Shown here piece by piece: positions 14,272 to 20,233 of a stretch of 20,233 nt of DNA. The stretch comes from a virus. Below the pieces are notes generated by a model, which was not told where the DNA came from, did no database searches, and was given only the letters and a program-made list of their open reading frames with translations. The stretch covers positions 1 to 20,233 of IMG/VR virus record IMGVR_UViG_3300017697_004311. One strand, 5' to 3'. The stretch's first letter is position 1; every line of letters begins with the position of its first letter. The position numbers and the translations under genes were made by a program.

Positions 14272-15527
14272 TGGGATACTACTTTCAAACTATTAACACA
14301 GAAGACTATATTCAAAAGTTTTCTTTAAAGAATTATGTTGAGACAGGAACAGGAGAGGGTGCTACACTAGCCCACTCTCTTAATGCGTCTTTTGAGAACG
14401 CTTATTCGGTAGAGATTAATTCCACCATCTATGAGAGAGCGTTACAAAACTTTAAGACCAGACTAAGCACTGGAGAGTGTGGCATATGGTTTGGAAACTC
14501 CTTTGAAAAACTTCCCGAGATCCTCAAAGAGACGGAAGGAAACACTTTGTTCTTCTTGGATGCTCACTTTCCAGGAGCAGACTTTCAATTAGCCAAGTAT
14601 GAGGATGAAGAAGATTATGATACCAGACTCCCACTAGAAAAGGAGATCGCAGTCATCTTAGAGAACAGGGATGTTTCTGACGATGTTTTCATTATTGATG
14701 ATTTGGTAATTTTTGAACCTGATGGTGGCCCTTATGAGGCTGGACCCCTTACCCTGCCTAGGGATATTTGTCCTCAGAACGGTATTGAATTCTTAGAGAA
14801 GGCATTCTCTGAGACTCACGATATCACTAGATCTTATACCTCTCAAGGCTTTTTGATTATTACCCCAAAACAAACAAAAAAGTTTACTCTGACCAATAAT
14901 GATGGCGTTAGTCCTTGGGTTGAAGATTTATACAATCAATATCTACCTAAAAAAGGTTTGTTCGTAGAGGTGGGTATCGGACACACAGTAGACAGACATT
15001 GGACTGCGGAAAATACTAAGAAACATCTAGATGAAGGTACAGTTCCTTCTGCGAGATGCGGGAGCAACACCTTAGATCTTCTCGATCAGCGGTACGCAGG
15101 TGTTTACATTGATCCTGTTAAGGAGTTTTGTGAAGAGTTAGAGTTAATTACTAAAGATAAAAACATTACTATCTTGAACAGGGGATCATCAGACAAAACG
15201 GAATCAAGAACTATGTATGGAGGAGAGACCTTTATGCCTAATCCCCATACCACCTGGCCTGGTGGTGTAGATTATATCGGTAGGCAAGTGGAGTGTGGCC
15301 CCGTATCTGATATGTTAGATGAGCTATCTATCACCTCTGTTGATTTGATGTCAATTGATGTTGAAGGGTGGGAGATGCAAGCCTTAGCAGGAATCAGAGA
15401 TGAGCATCTTCCTAAAGTTCTGATTATAGAAATTGATAAAACAGCAGGGCTTCATGAAGTATTATATAACAAAGGATATACTTTAAAATACAGCGATCAT
15501 CGTGACGCTGGCTATGTAAGGAATTAA
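14271..15527 (+). CDS. Two-domain methyltransferase with C-terminal FkbM domain
   Basis: The 418-residue protein looks like two Rossmann methyltransferase units joined. The N-terminal part (1-about 200) has NYVETGTGEGATLAHSL (21-37), SVEINSTIYERA (46-57) and TLFFLDAHFPG (about 91-101), the pattern of TylF/class I-like sugar methyltransferases. The C-terminal part begins near 225 with GLFVEVGIGH and carries the FkbM hallmark VDLMSIDVEGWEMQALAGI (357-375) followed by VLIIEID. It is a fusion: each half is close in size to a single-domain enzyme such as the one at 8388. The start overlaps the HAD stop (TAATG). It would methylate cytoplasmic sugars or nucleotide sugars; order and sites are unknown. 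Confidence 0.75.
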   Translation: MGYYFQTINTEDYIQKFSLKNYVETGTGEGATLAHSLNASFENAYSVEINSTIYERALQNFKTRLSTGECGIWFGNSFEKLPEILKETEGNTLFFLDAHFPGADFQLAKYEDEEDYDTRLPLEKEIAVILENRDVSDDVFIIDDLVIFEPDGGPYEAGPLTLPRDICPQNGIEFLEKAFSETHDITRSYTSQGFLIITPKQTKKFTLTNNDGVSPWVEDLYNQYLPKKGLFVEVGIGHTVDRHWTAENTKKHLDEGTVPSARCGSNTLDLLDQRYAGVYIDPVKEFCEELELITKDKNITILNRGSSDKTESRTMYGGETFMPNPHTTWPGGVDYIGRQVECGPVSDMLDELSITSVDLMSIDVEGWEMQALAGIRDEHLPKVLIIEIDKTAGLHEVLYNKGYTLKYSDHRDAGYVRN

Positions 15528-15530
15528 ATT

Positions 15531-16763
15531 ATGAACATCGGTTTTATAGGATTAGGTAAACTCGGACTCCCCTGCGCTCTTGCAGTAGAATCAAAAGGAC
15601 ACAAGGTTTGGGGTTATGATATTAACCCCGCTGTAGAAACAATTTTATCTACAAAGAAATTACCTTACAGGGAGATTTGGGCACAAGATCATCTCGATAA
15701 CTCTGAAATTAAATTCTCTTCTGTAGAGGAGGTGGTTTCAAATAGCGAGATCATTTTTGTACCTATCCAAACTCCTCACGATGAGCGTTTTGAAGGAACT
15801 ACCAGAATTGCTGAAGACAGGGTAGATTTTGATTACACTTATCTCAAAGCAGGAATTAAATCCTTGTCTGAAGAAATTCACAAACAAGGAGAGGAGAAGG
15901 TTGTAATTATTATTTCAACTGTTCTTCCTGGAACTGTTGAGCGAGACATCAAACCTCTTCTAAATGATAAGGTTAAGTTGTGTTACAACCCCTTCTTTAT
16001 TGCCATGGGTACTACCATGAGAGATTTTCTCAACCCAGAGTATGTTTTGTTTGGGGTGGATAATCAGGACGCAGCAGATAAGGCAGAAGCATTTTATCGA
16101 ACTCTCCATGATAGACCTTTCTACAGAACTGAGATTAAAAATGCGGAACTTATCAAGGTGGCATATAATACCTTCATCGGTATGAAGATTGCATATGCCA
16201 ATACTATGATGGAGATTTGCCATAAGATTGGAGCAGATGTGGACGAGGTTACAGGAGCCATGAGCCTCGCCACAGAGCGCCTCATCAGCGGAAAGTATCT
16301 GTCAGGAGGCATGGGAGACGGTGGAGGGTGTCATCCCCGTGATAATATTGCTATGTCTTGGTTAGCAAAGAAGCTAGACTTAAGTTATGATTTCTTTGAG
16401 TCTTTGATGATTGGAAGAGAGCAGCAAACGGAATGGTTAGCTGATCTTATTGAAGAGCATAAAGGAGACTTACCAGTCACGATCCTGGGTAAGGCATTTA
16501 AAGAAGAAACTAATCTTGTGGTGGGAAGTCCCTCCATATTATTGAGAAATATTCTAGAGGAGAGAGGAATGAGGCCCACAATGTACGATCCTTACATTGA
16601 TGAGGGGTTCCCCTTTAATGTTTATCAGCCTCGCCTGTTCTTTATAGGCACGAAGCACAGTGAGTTCAATAGCTACGAGTTTCCCAAAGGTTCCGTTGTC
16701 TTAGACCCTTGGCGTTATATGTCAGATCAAGAGGACGTTGAAGTTATCAGAATCGGTGAGTGA
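15531..16763 (+). CDS. UDP-glucose 6-dehydrogenase-like enzyme (UDPG/GDP-mannose dehydrogenase family)
   Basis: This NAD-dependent family oxidises C6 of a nucleotide sugar to a carboxylate in two steps, for example UDP-glucose to UDP-glucuronate. The 410-residue protein starts with the NAD loop MNIGFIGLGKLGLP (1-14) and DIN (30-32). The bridging segment AELIKVAYNTFIGMKIAYAN (205-224) holds Lys209 and Asn213, and GGGCHPRDN (264-272) holds catalytic Cys267; most UDP-glucose dehydrogenases read GGSCFPKD, so the pocket differs. A C-terminal Rossmann half follows (VTILGKAFKEETN, then MRPTMYDPYIDEG). AAGGA eight bases upstream suits ATG 15531. Substrate could be UDP-glucose, GDP-mannose or an N-acetyl-hexosamine form. 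Confidence 0.85.
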   Translation: MNIGFIGLGKLGLPCALAVESKGHKVWGYDINPAVETILSTKKLPYREIWAQDHLDNSEIKFSSVEEVVSNSEIIFVPIQTPHDERFEGTTRIAEDRVDFDYTYLKAGIKSLSEEIHKQGEEKVVIIISTVLPGTVERDIKPLLNDKVKLCYNPFFIAMGTTMRDFLNPEYVLFGVDNQDAADKAEAFYRTLHDRPFYRTEIKNAELIKVAYNTFIGMKIAYANTMMEICHKIGADVDEVTGAMSLATERLISGKYLSGGMGDGGGCHPRDNIAMSWLAKKLDLSYDFFESLMIGREQQTEWLADLIEEHKGDLPVTILGKAFKEETNLVVGSPSILLRNILEERGMRPTMYDPYIDEGFPFNVYQPRLFFIGTKHSEFNSYEFPKGSVVLDPWRYMSDQEDVEVIRIGE

Positions 16764-17590
16764 TGAGAGCTAAGTTCACTTATGTAAGAAGCTTTCTAAA
16801 GTCCACAAAAGTTGCTGGGAAGTTTGATATTGGTTTATTTGCTAATGTTCTTCCTTATGCCAATAAATATATCGGCGCTGTACGAGAGGGGAGTACCAAA
16901 TTAGACGATACCGTCGCTGTAATTGAGCTAGATCAAGACTTTAAATTACTTGATTCGTCCAGTATAACCCAGGGCGAGGATCCTCGATGCTTCAGTTATA
17001 GAGGTATCCCATATGCATTAACTTGGGATCCGTATTCGAAAGATGGTTCTAATCACTTTAAATACAAAGTAATAAATTTATTAACAAAAAAGAAGGTAGA
17101 TCTTACGATTGATAAAGTTCCTGAAACTCCCGTAGGAAGGTTAGGAAAAAATTGGATACCTTATGTTAAAGACGATGATCTTTATTTTATCCTATCAATA
17201 GAGCCTGAACTTTCGATGCTTAAGTGTGATATAGAAACTGGTTTCTGCGAATGGGAAACAGAATATAAAGAGGAACTTTCAATCACCCTTAGCAGGGGAG
17301 GAACTCCCATGGTTTACTTAGAAGAAGCAGAGTGCTATGTAGGCTTTGGACACAGAACCCACGACTGTCATAATCACAAACCCTTTCTATATGGGATTGG
17401 TAAAAACGGTGAAGTATTTGTAGACTCTAAAGACATGGAAGTTCCTAGAGACAAGGGGGTATATGATCCCTTGTCTTTGTATTGGAAGGAGGGTGTTCTA
17501 TACTGTTGTGTAGCATACTTTCCTATCCAAGCAGGAGATACTGGAGAAGGCTGGACTGATCTATTTGAGGTGACATTTGATGAGCTATAA
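16763..17590 (+). CDS. Beta-propeller glycosidase/phosphorylase-like protein (GH130/GH43-like)
   Basis: The 275-residue protein seems all-beta. GEDPRCFSYRGIPYALTWD (71-89) and GKNWIPYVKDDDLYFILSIEP (128-148) match the repeated blade pattern of five-bladed propeller sugar enzymes such as GH130 mannoside phosphorylases and related transferases, in which the EDPR stretch carries the key acid. SRGGTPMVYL and YVGFGHRTHD follow. No signal peptide is present, so it works in the cytoplasm; there it may build or trim a glycan link using a sugar phosphate. Family membership is judged by motif only. ATG 16763 overlaps the dehydrogenase stop (TGATG); the GTG at 16760 is an alternative start. Confidence 0.6.
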   Translation: MRAKFTYVRSFLKSTKVAGKFDIGLFANVLPYANKYIGAVREGSTKLDDTVAVIELDQDFKLLDSSSITQGEDPRCFSYRGIPYALTWDPYSKDGSNHFKYKVINLLTKKKVDLTIDKVPETPVGRLGKNWIPYVKDDDLYFILSIEPELSMLKCDIETGFCEWETEYKEELSITLSRGGTPMVYLEEAECYVGFGHRTHDCHNHKPFLYGIGKNGEVFVDSKDMEVPRDKGVYDPLSLYWKEGVLYCCVAYFPIQAGDTGEGWTDLFEVTFDEL

Positions 17591-18326
17591 AAAAACAATA
17601 ATTGACTGGTTAAAGGATTACGCGATACAAGCTAATATGAAAGGCTTTGTTGTGGGGGTTTCAGGAGGGGTTGATTCTGCCGTAACTTCTACATTATGCG
17701 CTCTTACGGGTCTTCCTGTATACGCTGTGGGATTACCTATTCCTTCTGGCTTTGAGGCTGAGGTGTTACAGTCTAGATCAGACTTACAATTAGACTGGCT
17801 TAAAAATAATTATTCTAATGTAACCACAGAGGTTATCTCCTTAGATAAAGTTTACAATGTTTTCTCTGGTGAGGTAGGTAGTGACGCTCTGGGGTATGCA
17901 AATATGAAAGCTCGTATTCGCATGACTGCGCTCTATGCTTTAGCTTCTAGGGAAAATTCTTTAGTGGTGGGTACAGGCAACAAGGTAGAGGATTTTGGAG
18001 TAGGCTTCTTTACTAAGTATGGAGATGGAGGAGTAGATATATCCCCTATCGCTGATCTGATGAAAACTGAGGTATTTGAGCTTGCAAGCGAATTAAATGT
18101 CCCACAAGAAATCCAGGATGCACCTCCCACAGACGGTTTATGGGGAGACGGTAGGACTGATGAAGACCAATTAAACGCAACTTATGAAGAACTAGAATGG
18201 GCGATGACCTATAATAGCGAGAGGAGATTACTTGCGAGGGAGCAAGAGGTTCTTAAGATTTACAATGACCTACATTCTGCTAACGAGCATAAAATGCTTC
18301 CCATCCCCGTATGTAAATTAAAATGA
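17580..18326 (+). CDS. nadE: Ammonia-dependent NAD+ synthetase
   Basis: NadE makes NAD+ from nicotinate adenine dinucleotide, ATP and ammonia. The 248-residue protein has the PP-loop VSGGVDSAV (27-35), YANMKARIRMTALYALA (106-122), and the family hallmark VGTGNKVEDFGVGFFTKYGDGGVDISPIADL (130-160). It lacks a glutaminase domain, so ammonia is the nitrogen source. GAGGTGA six bases before ATG 17580 is a strong ribosome site, the best in the cassette. Neighbours are a beta-propeller protein and two NAD-using enzymes (15531 and 18323), so it may keep up NAD+ for nucleotide-sugar chemistry. A role in countering NAD-depleting phage defence is a further possibility without direct support. Confidence 0.92.
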   Translation: MSYKKTIIDWLKDYAIQANMKGFVVGVSGGVDSAVTSTLCALTGLPVYAVGLPIPSGFEAEVLQSRSDLQLDWLKNNYSNVTTEVISLDKVYNVFSGEVGSDALGYANMKARIRMTALYALASRENSLVVGTGNKVEDFGVGFFTKYGDGGVDISPIADLMKTEVFELASELNVPQEIQDAPPTDGLWGDGRTDEDQLNATYEELEWAMTYNSERRLLAREQEVLKIYNDLHSANEHKMLPIPVCKLK

Positions 18327-19324
18327 AAAAGAAAAATGCAATAGTGTGTGGCGCGGGTGGCTTCATCGGAGGCCACATGGTAAAAAGACTCTTAGATGAA
18401 GGCTATGTGGTAGCCGCAGTTGATGTAAGAGCTTTTGATGAGTGGGATCAAGTTCACTCCGAAGCAATCAATCAGGACAACTTTGACCTAAGAAATCCTA
18501 ACTCGGTAGAGAGTTTAATTCGTAATGCTCAAGCGACTGAGCTTTATCAGTTTGCAGCGGACATGGGAGGAGCGGGTTATATTTTCACAGGCGAGCATGA
18601 TGCGGATGTGATGCATAACTCTGCTTTAGTAAACCTTAACATAGCTAAAGCTATTGCTTGTTACAGTTCTCACACCAAAGTGTTTTACTCCTCTTCGGCT
18701 TGTATCTATCCCCAGCATAATCAGGTTGATCCTGACAACCCTAACTGCGCGGAGGATTCAGCGTATCCTGCACACCCAGACTCTGAGTATGGGTGGGAGA
18801 AACTCTTCTCTGAGAGGATGTGGAGGTCTTACGCGAGAAACTACAATCTAGAGGTTCGCGTAGCACGATTCCATAACATCTTCGGGCCTGAAGGGACATG
18901 GGATGGTGGAAAGGAGAAAGCTCCTGCTGCCATGTGCCGTAAAGTGGCAGACGCTCAGTGGTCTCCTGAAGAAGGTTTAACAATTGATGTATGGGGTCCA
19001 GGAAACCAAACCAGATCCTTTTTGTACATTGATGAGTGCCTAGAGGCCGTTCGGAGGCTGATGGACTCGGACGTAGAAGAGGTTATTAACATTGGTTCGG
19101 ATGAGATGATCTCCATTAATAACTTAGCTAAGATGGCTGCTGGCTTCCGTGGAGAGAAGGTTAACATTAGAAATATTGATGGGCCTGTGGGGGTTAATGG
19201 TAGAAATAGTGATAACACTTTAATTAGGGAACTCCTTGGATGGGCTCCCTCGATGCCTTTAGAAGAGGGCATGAAGATTACTTACGATTGGATTGCTGAA
19301 CAAATCAAGAAAAGGGATAACTAA
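18323..19324 (+). CDS. GDP-mannose 3,5-epimerase (GME-like)
   Basis: A 333-residue extended short-chain dehydrogenase/reductase that would turn GDP-D-mannose into GDP-L-galactose (and GDP-L-gulose) using bound NAD+. After the GAGGFIGG loop (10-17), FAADMGGAGYIFTGEHDADV (77-96) carries the GME signature ADMGG. SSSACIYPQ (123-131) holds catalytic Cys127, and YGWEK (156-160) the Tyr-Lys pair. RFHNIFGPEGTWDGGKEKAPAA (182-203) includes the Lys matching the plant enzyme, and NIGSDEM, VGVNGRNSDN and LGWAPSMPLEEGMKITYDWI follow the plant sequence closely. This separates it from generic sugar epimerases. GME is best known from plant vitamin C synthesis. The start overlaps nadE (ATGA). Confidence 0.92.
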   Translation: MKKKNAIVCGAGGFIGGHMVKRLLDEGYVVAAVDVRAFDEWDQVHSEAINQDNFDLRNPNSVESLIRNAQATELYQFAADMGGAGYIFTGEHDADVMHNSALVNLNIAKAIACYSSHTKVFYSSSACIYPQHNQVDPDNPNCAEDSAYPAHPDSEYGWEKLFSERMWRSYARNYNLEVRVARFHNIFGPEGTWDGGKEKAPAAMCRKVADAQWSPEEGLTIDVWGPGNQTRSFLYIDECLEAVRRLMDSDVEEVINIGSDEMISINNLAKMAAGFRGEKVNIRNIDGPVGVNGRNSDNTLIRELLGWAPSMPLEEGMKITYDWIAEQIKKRDN

Positions 19325-19539
19325 TGCCTATTTACCAATACCAATGTTCTGCATGTGAAGTAATGTTTGAAACATTAGAGACTATGACAGAGAATTACGA
19401 GAGGCCCACTCCTCATTGCCCTAAATGCGATCCCGAGGAGAAGGAAGATACCACCATGTTTAAGTACCTAGGGAACTGTAGACCTGCTTTCAATTTAAAA
19501 GAAGGTAGGGGTGGGTTTTTTAAGCCAGGATGGCAATAA
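19324..19539 (+). CDS. Small FmdB-family zinc-ribbon protein
   Basis: The 71-residue protein begins MPIYQYQCSACEVMFETLE, the usual FmdB opening, with C8-x2-C11 and C32-x2-C35 as zinc ligands. The tail GRGGFFKPGW is basic and aromatic. FmdB-type ribbons were first described as putative regulators of formamidase genes, but their function is mostly unknown and they are common in phages. The start overlaps the epimerase stop (TAATG). It is the last gene of the cassette. A larger zinc-ribbon protein with a similar N-terminus is at 532. Confidence 0.8.
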   Translation: MPIYQYQCSACEVMFETLETMTENYERPTPHCPKCDPEEKEDTTMFKYLGNCRPAFNLKEGRGGFFKPGWQ

Positions 19540-19545
19540 GAATAC

Positions 19546-19585
19546 CCAAAAAGTCAAAGTTTTTTGGATGACCAAAAAGTCAAAG
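19546..19585 (+). repeat. 14-bp direct repeat upstream of recA/uvsX
   Basis: CCAAAAAGTCAAAG occurs exactly twice, at 19546-19559 and 19572-19585, 26 bases apart start to start (about 2.5 helical turns). The first copy can also pair with TTTTTGG at 19561-19567 to form a weak A/T hairpin. The placement next to a TATAAT box suggests a binding site for a regulator. Confidence 0.8.
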
Positions 19586-19600
19586 ATTCTATAATAGTAC
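19586..19600 (+). promoter_or_regulatory. Candidate promoter -10 box for recA/uvsX
   Basis: A perfect TATAAT lies at 19590-19595. At 17 bases upstream there is no -35 hexamer (GATGAC), but the second copy of the 14-bp repeat occupies about -30 to -17 relative to the presumed start, where T4 middle promoters carry their activator (MotA) box. If this is a real -10 box, transcription would begin at or next to the ATG (19601), giving a leaderless message. No Shine-Dalgarno site precedes the ATG, which is consistent with that. Confidence 0.45.
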
Positions 19601-20233
19601 ATGGATAACGCAGTACTAAAACGACTTAAGAACGCAGGATTACTTTCAGAGCAAGTGCCCGATATGGGCTTTGTTTCAACTGGTAGCTACGCCCTGAACA
19701 AGATCATCTCAGGCGATTACACCAAGGGCATTCCGATTGGAATGATTACCCAGTTCCATGGCGAAGCCTCGACTGCTAAAACAGTCTTCGCTACTCACAT
19801 CTTGAAAGAGGCACAAACTCAAGGTTACTACACTATCTTGGTCGATAGTGAAAATGCATACAACGCTGAGTTTGCTGAACATCTGGGTTTAGATCCCAAG
19901 CGTTTGATTTATGCTGCGCCTGAAACCTTGGAAGAGTGTTTCCAAGTTATCGAGGATGCAATTATGACCATTCGTGAAACTGATACTGAGACACCTATTG
20001 TTGTTGCATACGATAGCATCGCTGTGTCACCCTCAAAAGCAGAATATGAAGCTGAGGGATACGATGGTAACAATATGCAGGGAGCCATTAGAGCTAAGTC
20101 TACTGGCGCGTGTTTGCGAAAGATTAACCCACTCATGCGTAAGCATAAAGTTGCTCTGGTCATCATCAACCAGATTAGGAATAAAGTGGGTGTGATGTAT
20201 GGGAGCCCTGACACTATGGCTGCTGGTGGAAAA
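19601..20233 (+). CDS. RecA/UvsX-type recombinase, 5' part
   Basis: An open frame of 211 codons runs from ATG 19601 off the right edge. It encodes the first two thirds of a RecA-fold strand-exchange protein, which would form filaments on ssDNA for recombination-dependent replication. After a short N-terminal helix (NAVLKRLKNAGL), GSYALNKIISGDYTKGIPIG (28-47) leads to Walker A GEASTAKT (54-61), where Ala59 replaces the usual Gly before Lys60; T4 UvsX also lacks that Gly. IVVAYDSIAV is Walker B, and INQIRNKVGVMYGSPDTMAAGG is the L2 DNA-binding loop region. Bacterial RecA usually has GPESSGKT. The C-terminal part is outside the window. This suits the T4-like recombination set. Confidence 0.9.
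   Translation, partial: MDNAVLKRLKNAGLLSEQVPDMGFVSTGSYALNKIISGDYTKGIPIGMITQFHGEASTAKTVFATHILKEAQTQGYYTILVDSENAYNAEFAEHLGLDPKRLIYAAPETLEECFQVIEDAIMTIRETDTETPIVVAYDSIAVSPSKAEYEAEGYDGNNMQGAIRAKSTGACLRKINPLMRKHKVALVIINQIRNKVGVMYGSPDTMAAGGK

Noticed and set aside
18741-18983. 80-codon - strand frame within the epimerase gene
   Set aside because: The epimerase frame has full family conservation here; the opposite frame shows nothing.
19546-19567. Hairpin as a terminator after the last cassette gene
   Set aside because: The stem is almost all A-T and is not followed by a T tract; the direct repeat explains the sequence better.
1-20233. tRNA genes, CRISPR arrays, insertion sequences and attachment sites
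   Set aside because: I looked in the few gaps between genes and saw no cloverleaf, repeat-spacer array, transposase or terminal inverted repeats. There is no gene-free stretch above about 65 bases.

Overview
The window reads as a piece of a large tailed bacteriophage genome (Caudoviricetes, possibly a distant relative of T4) infecting a Gram-negative host. All supported genes lie on the + strand, nearly end to end, often with start and stop codons overlapping by 1-30 bases. The phage assignment rests on the replication and recombination set: the end of a class II ribonucleotide reductase, a DnaB/gp41-type helicase, a candidate UvsY-like mediator, a gp32-type ssDNA-binding protein with a T4-like His-Cys-Cys-Cys zinc site, and a RecA/UvsX recombinase running off the right edge. 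No virion structural gene is present, and the host cannot be named from this sequence.

Layout. Bases 1-4887 hold the core block: nrdJ (partial), a zinc-ribbon protein, helicase, a small HEICH metallopeptidase-like protein, an unknown protein, the UvsY-like candidate, gp32 and a predicted lipoprotein. A strong intrinsic terminator (4910-4944) closes it. Bases 4950-19539 hold a 19-gene cassette: eighteen sugar and metabolic genes in one continuous run plus a small zinc-ribbon protein. Its first part (4950-10513) encodes glycosyltransferases (GT4-like, two other GT-B-like proteins, GT2, a GT11 fucosyltransferase and a GT10 fucosyltransferase) and an FkbM methyltransferase. The second part (10506-14271) looks like an activated-sugar pathway: an RpiB-like isomerase fused to an HldE-type nucleotidyltransferase, an HldA-like sugar kinase, AraD, a phosphomannose-isomerase-like cupin, a TalC/FSA-type transaldolase and a minimal HAD phosphatase. 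The third part (14271-19324) holds a two-domain methyltransferase, a UDP-glucose dehydrogenase-like enzyme, a beta-propeller glycosidase/phosphorylase-like protein, NAD+ synthetase and a GDP-mannose 3,5-epimerase. A short intergenic region with a 14-bp direct repeat and a TATAAT box then leads into recA/uvsX.

How the genes may work together (inference). The transaldolase, isomerase domain, kinase, phosphatase and nucleotidyltransferase match the chemical steps that turn a ketose phosphate into a nucleotide-activated heptose or pentose. GDP-mannose 3,5-epimerase would make GDP-L-galactose, the 6-hydroxy analogue of GDP-L-fucose, which could feed the two fucosyltransferase-family enzymes. UDP-glucose dehydrogenase would make UDP-glucuronate, and NAD+ synthetase would supply cofactor. 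No gene in the cassette shows an obvious membrane segment, so the glycan may be built in the cytoplasm on a protein, on DNA or on a host lipid carrier. The acceptor is not identifiable from this window.
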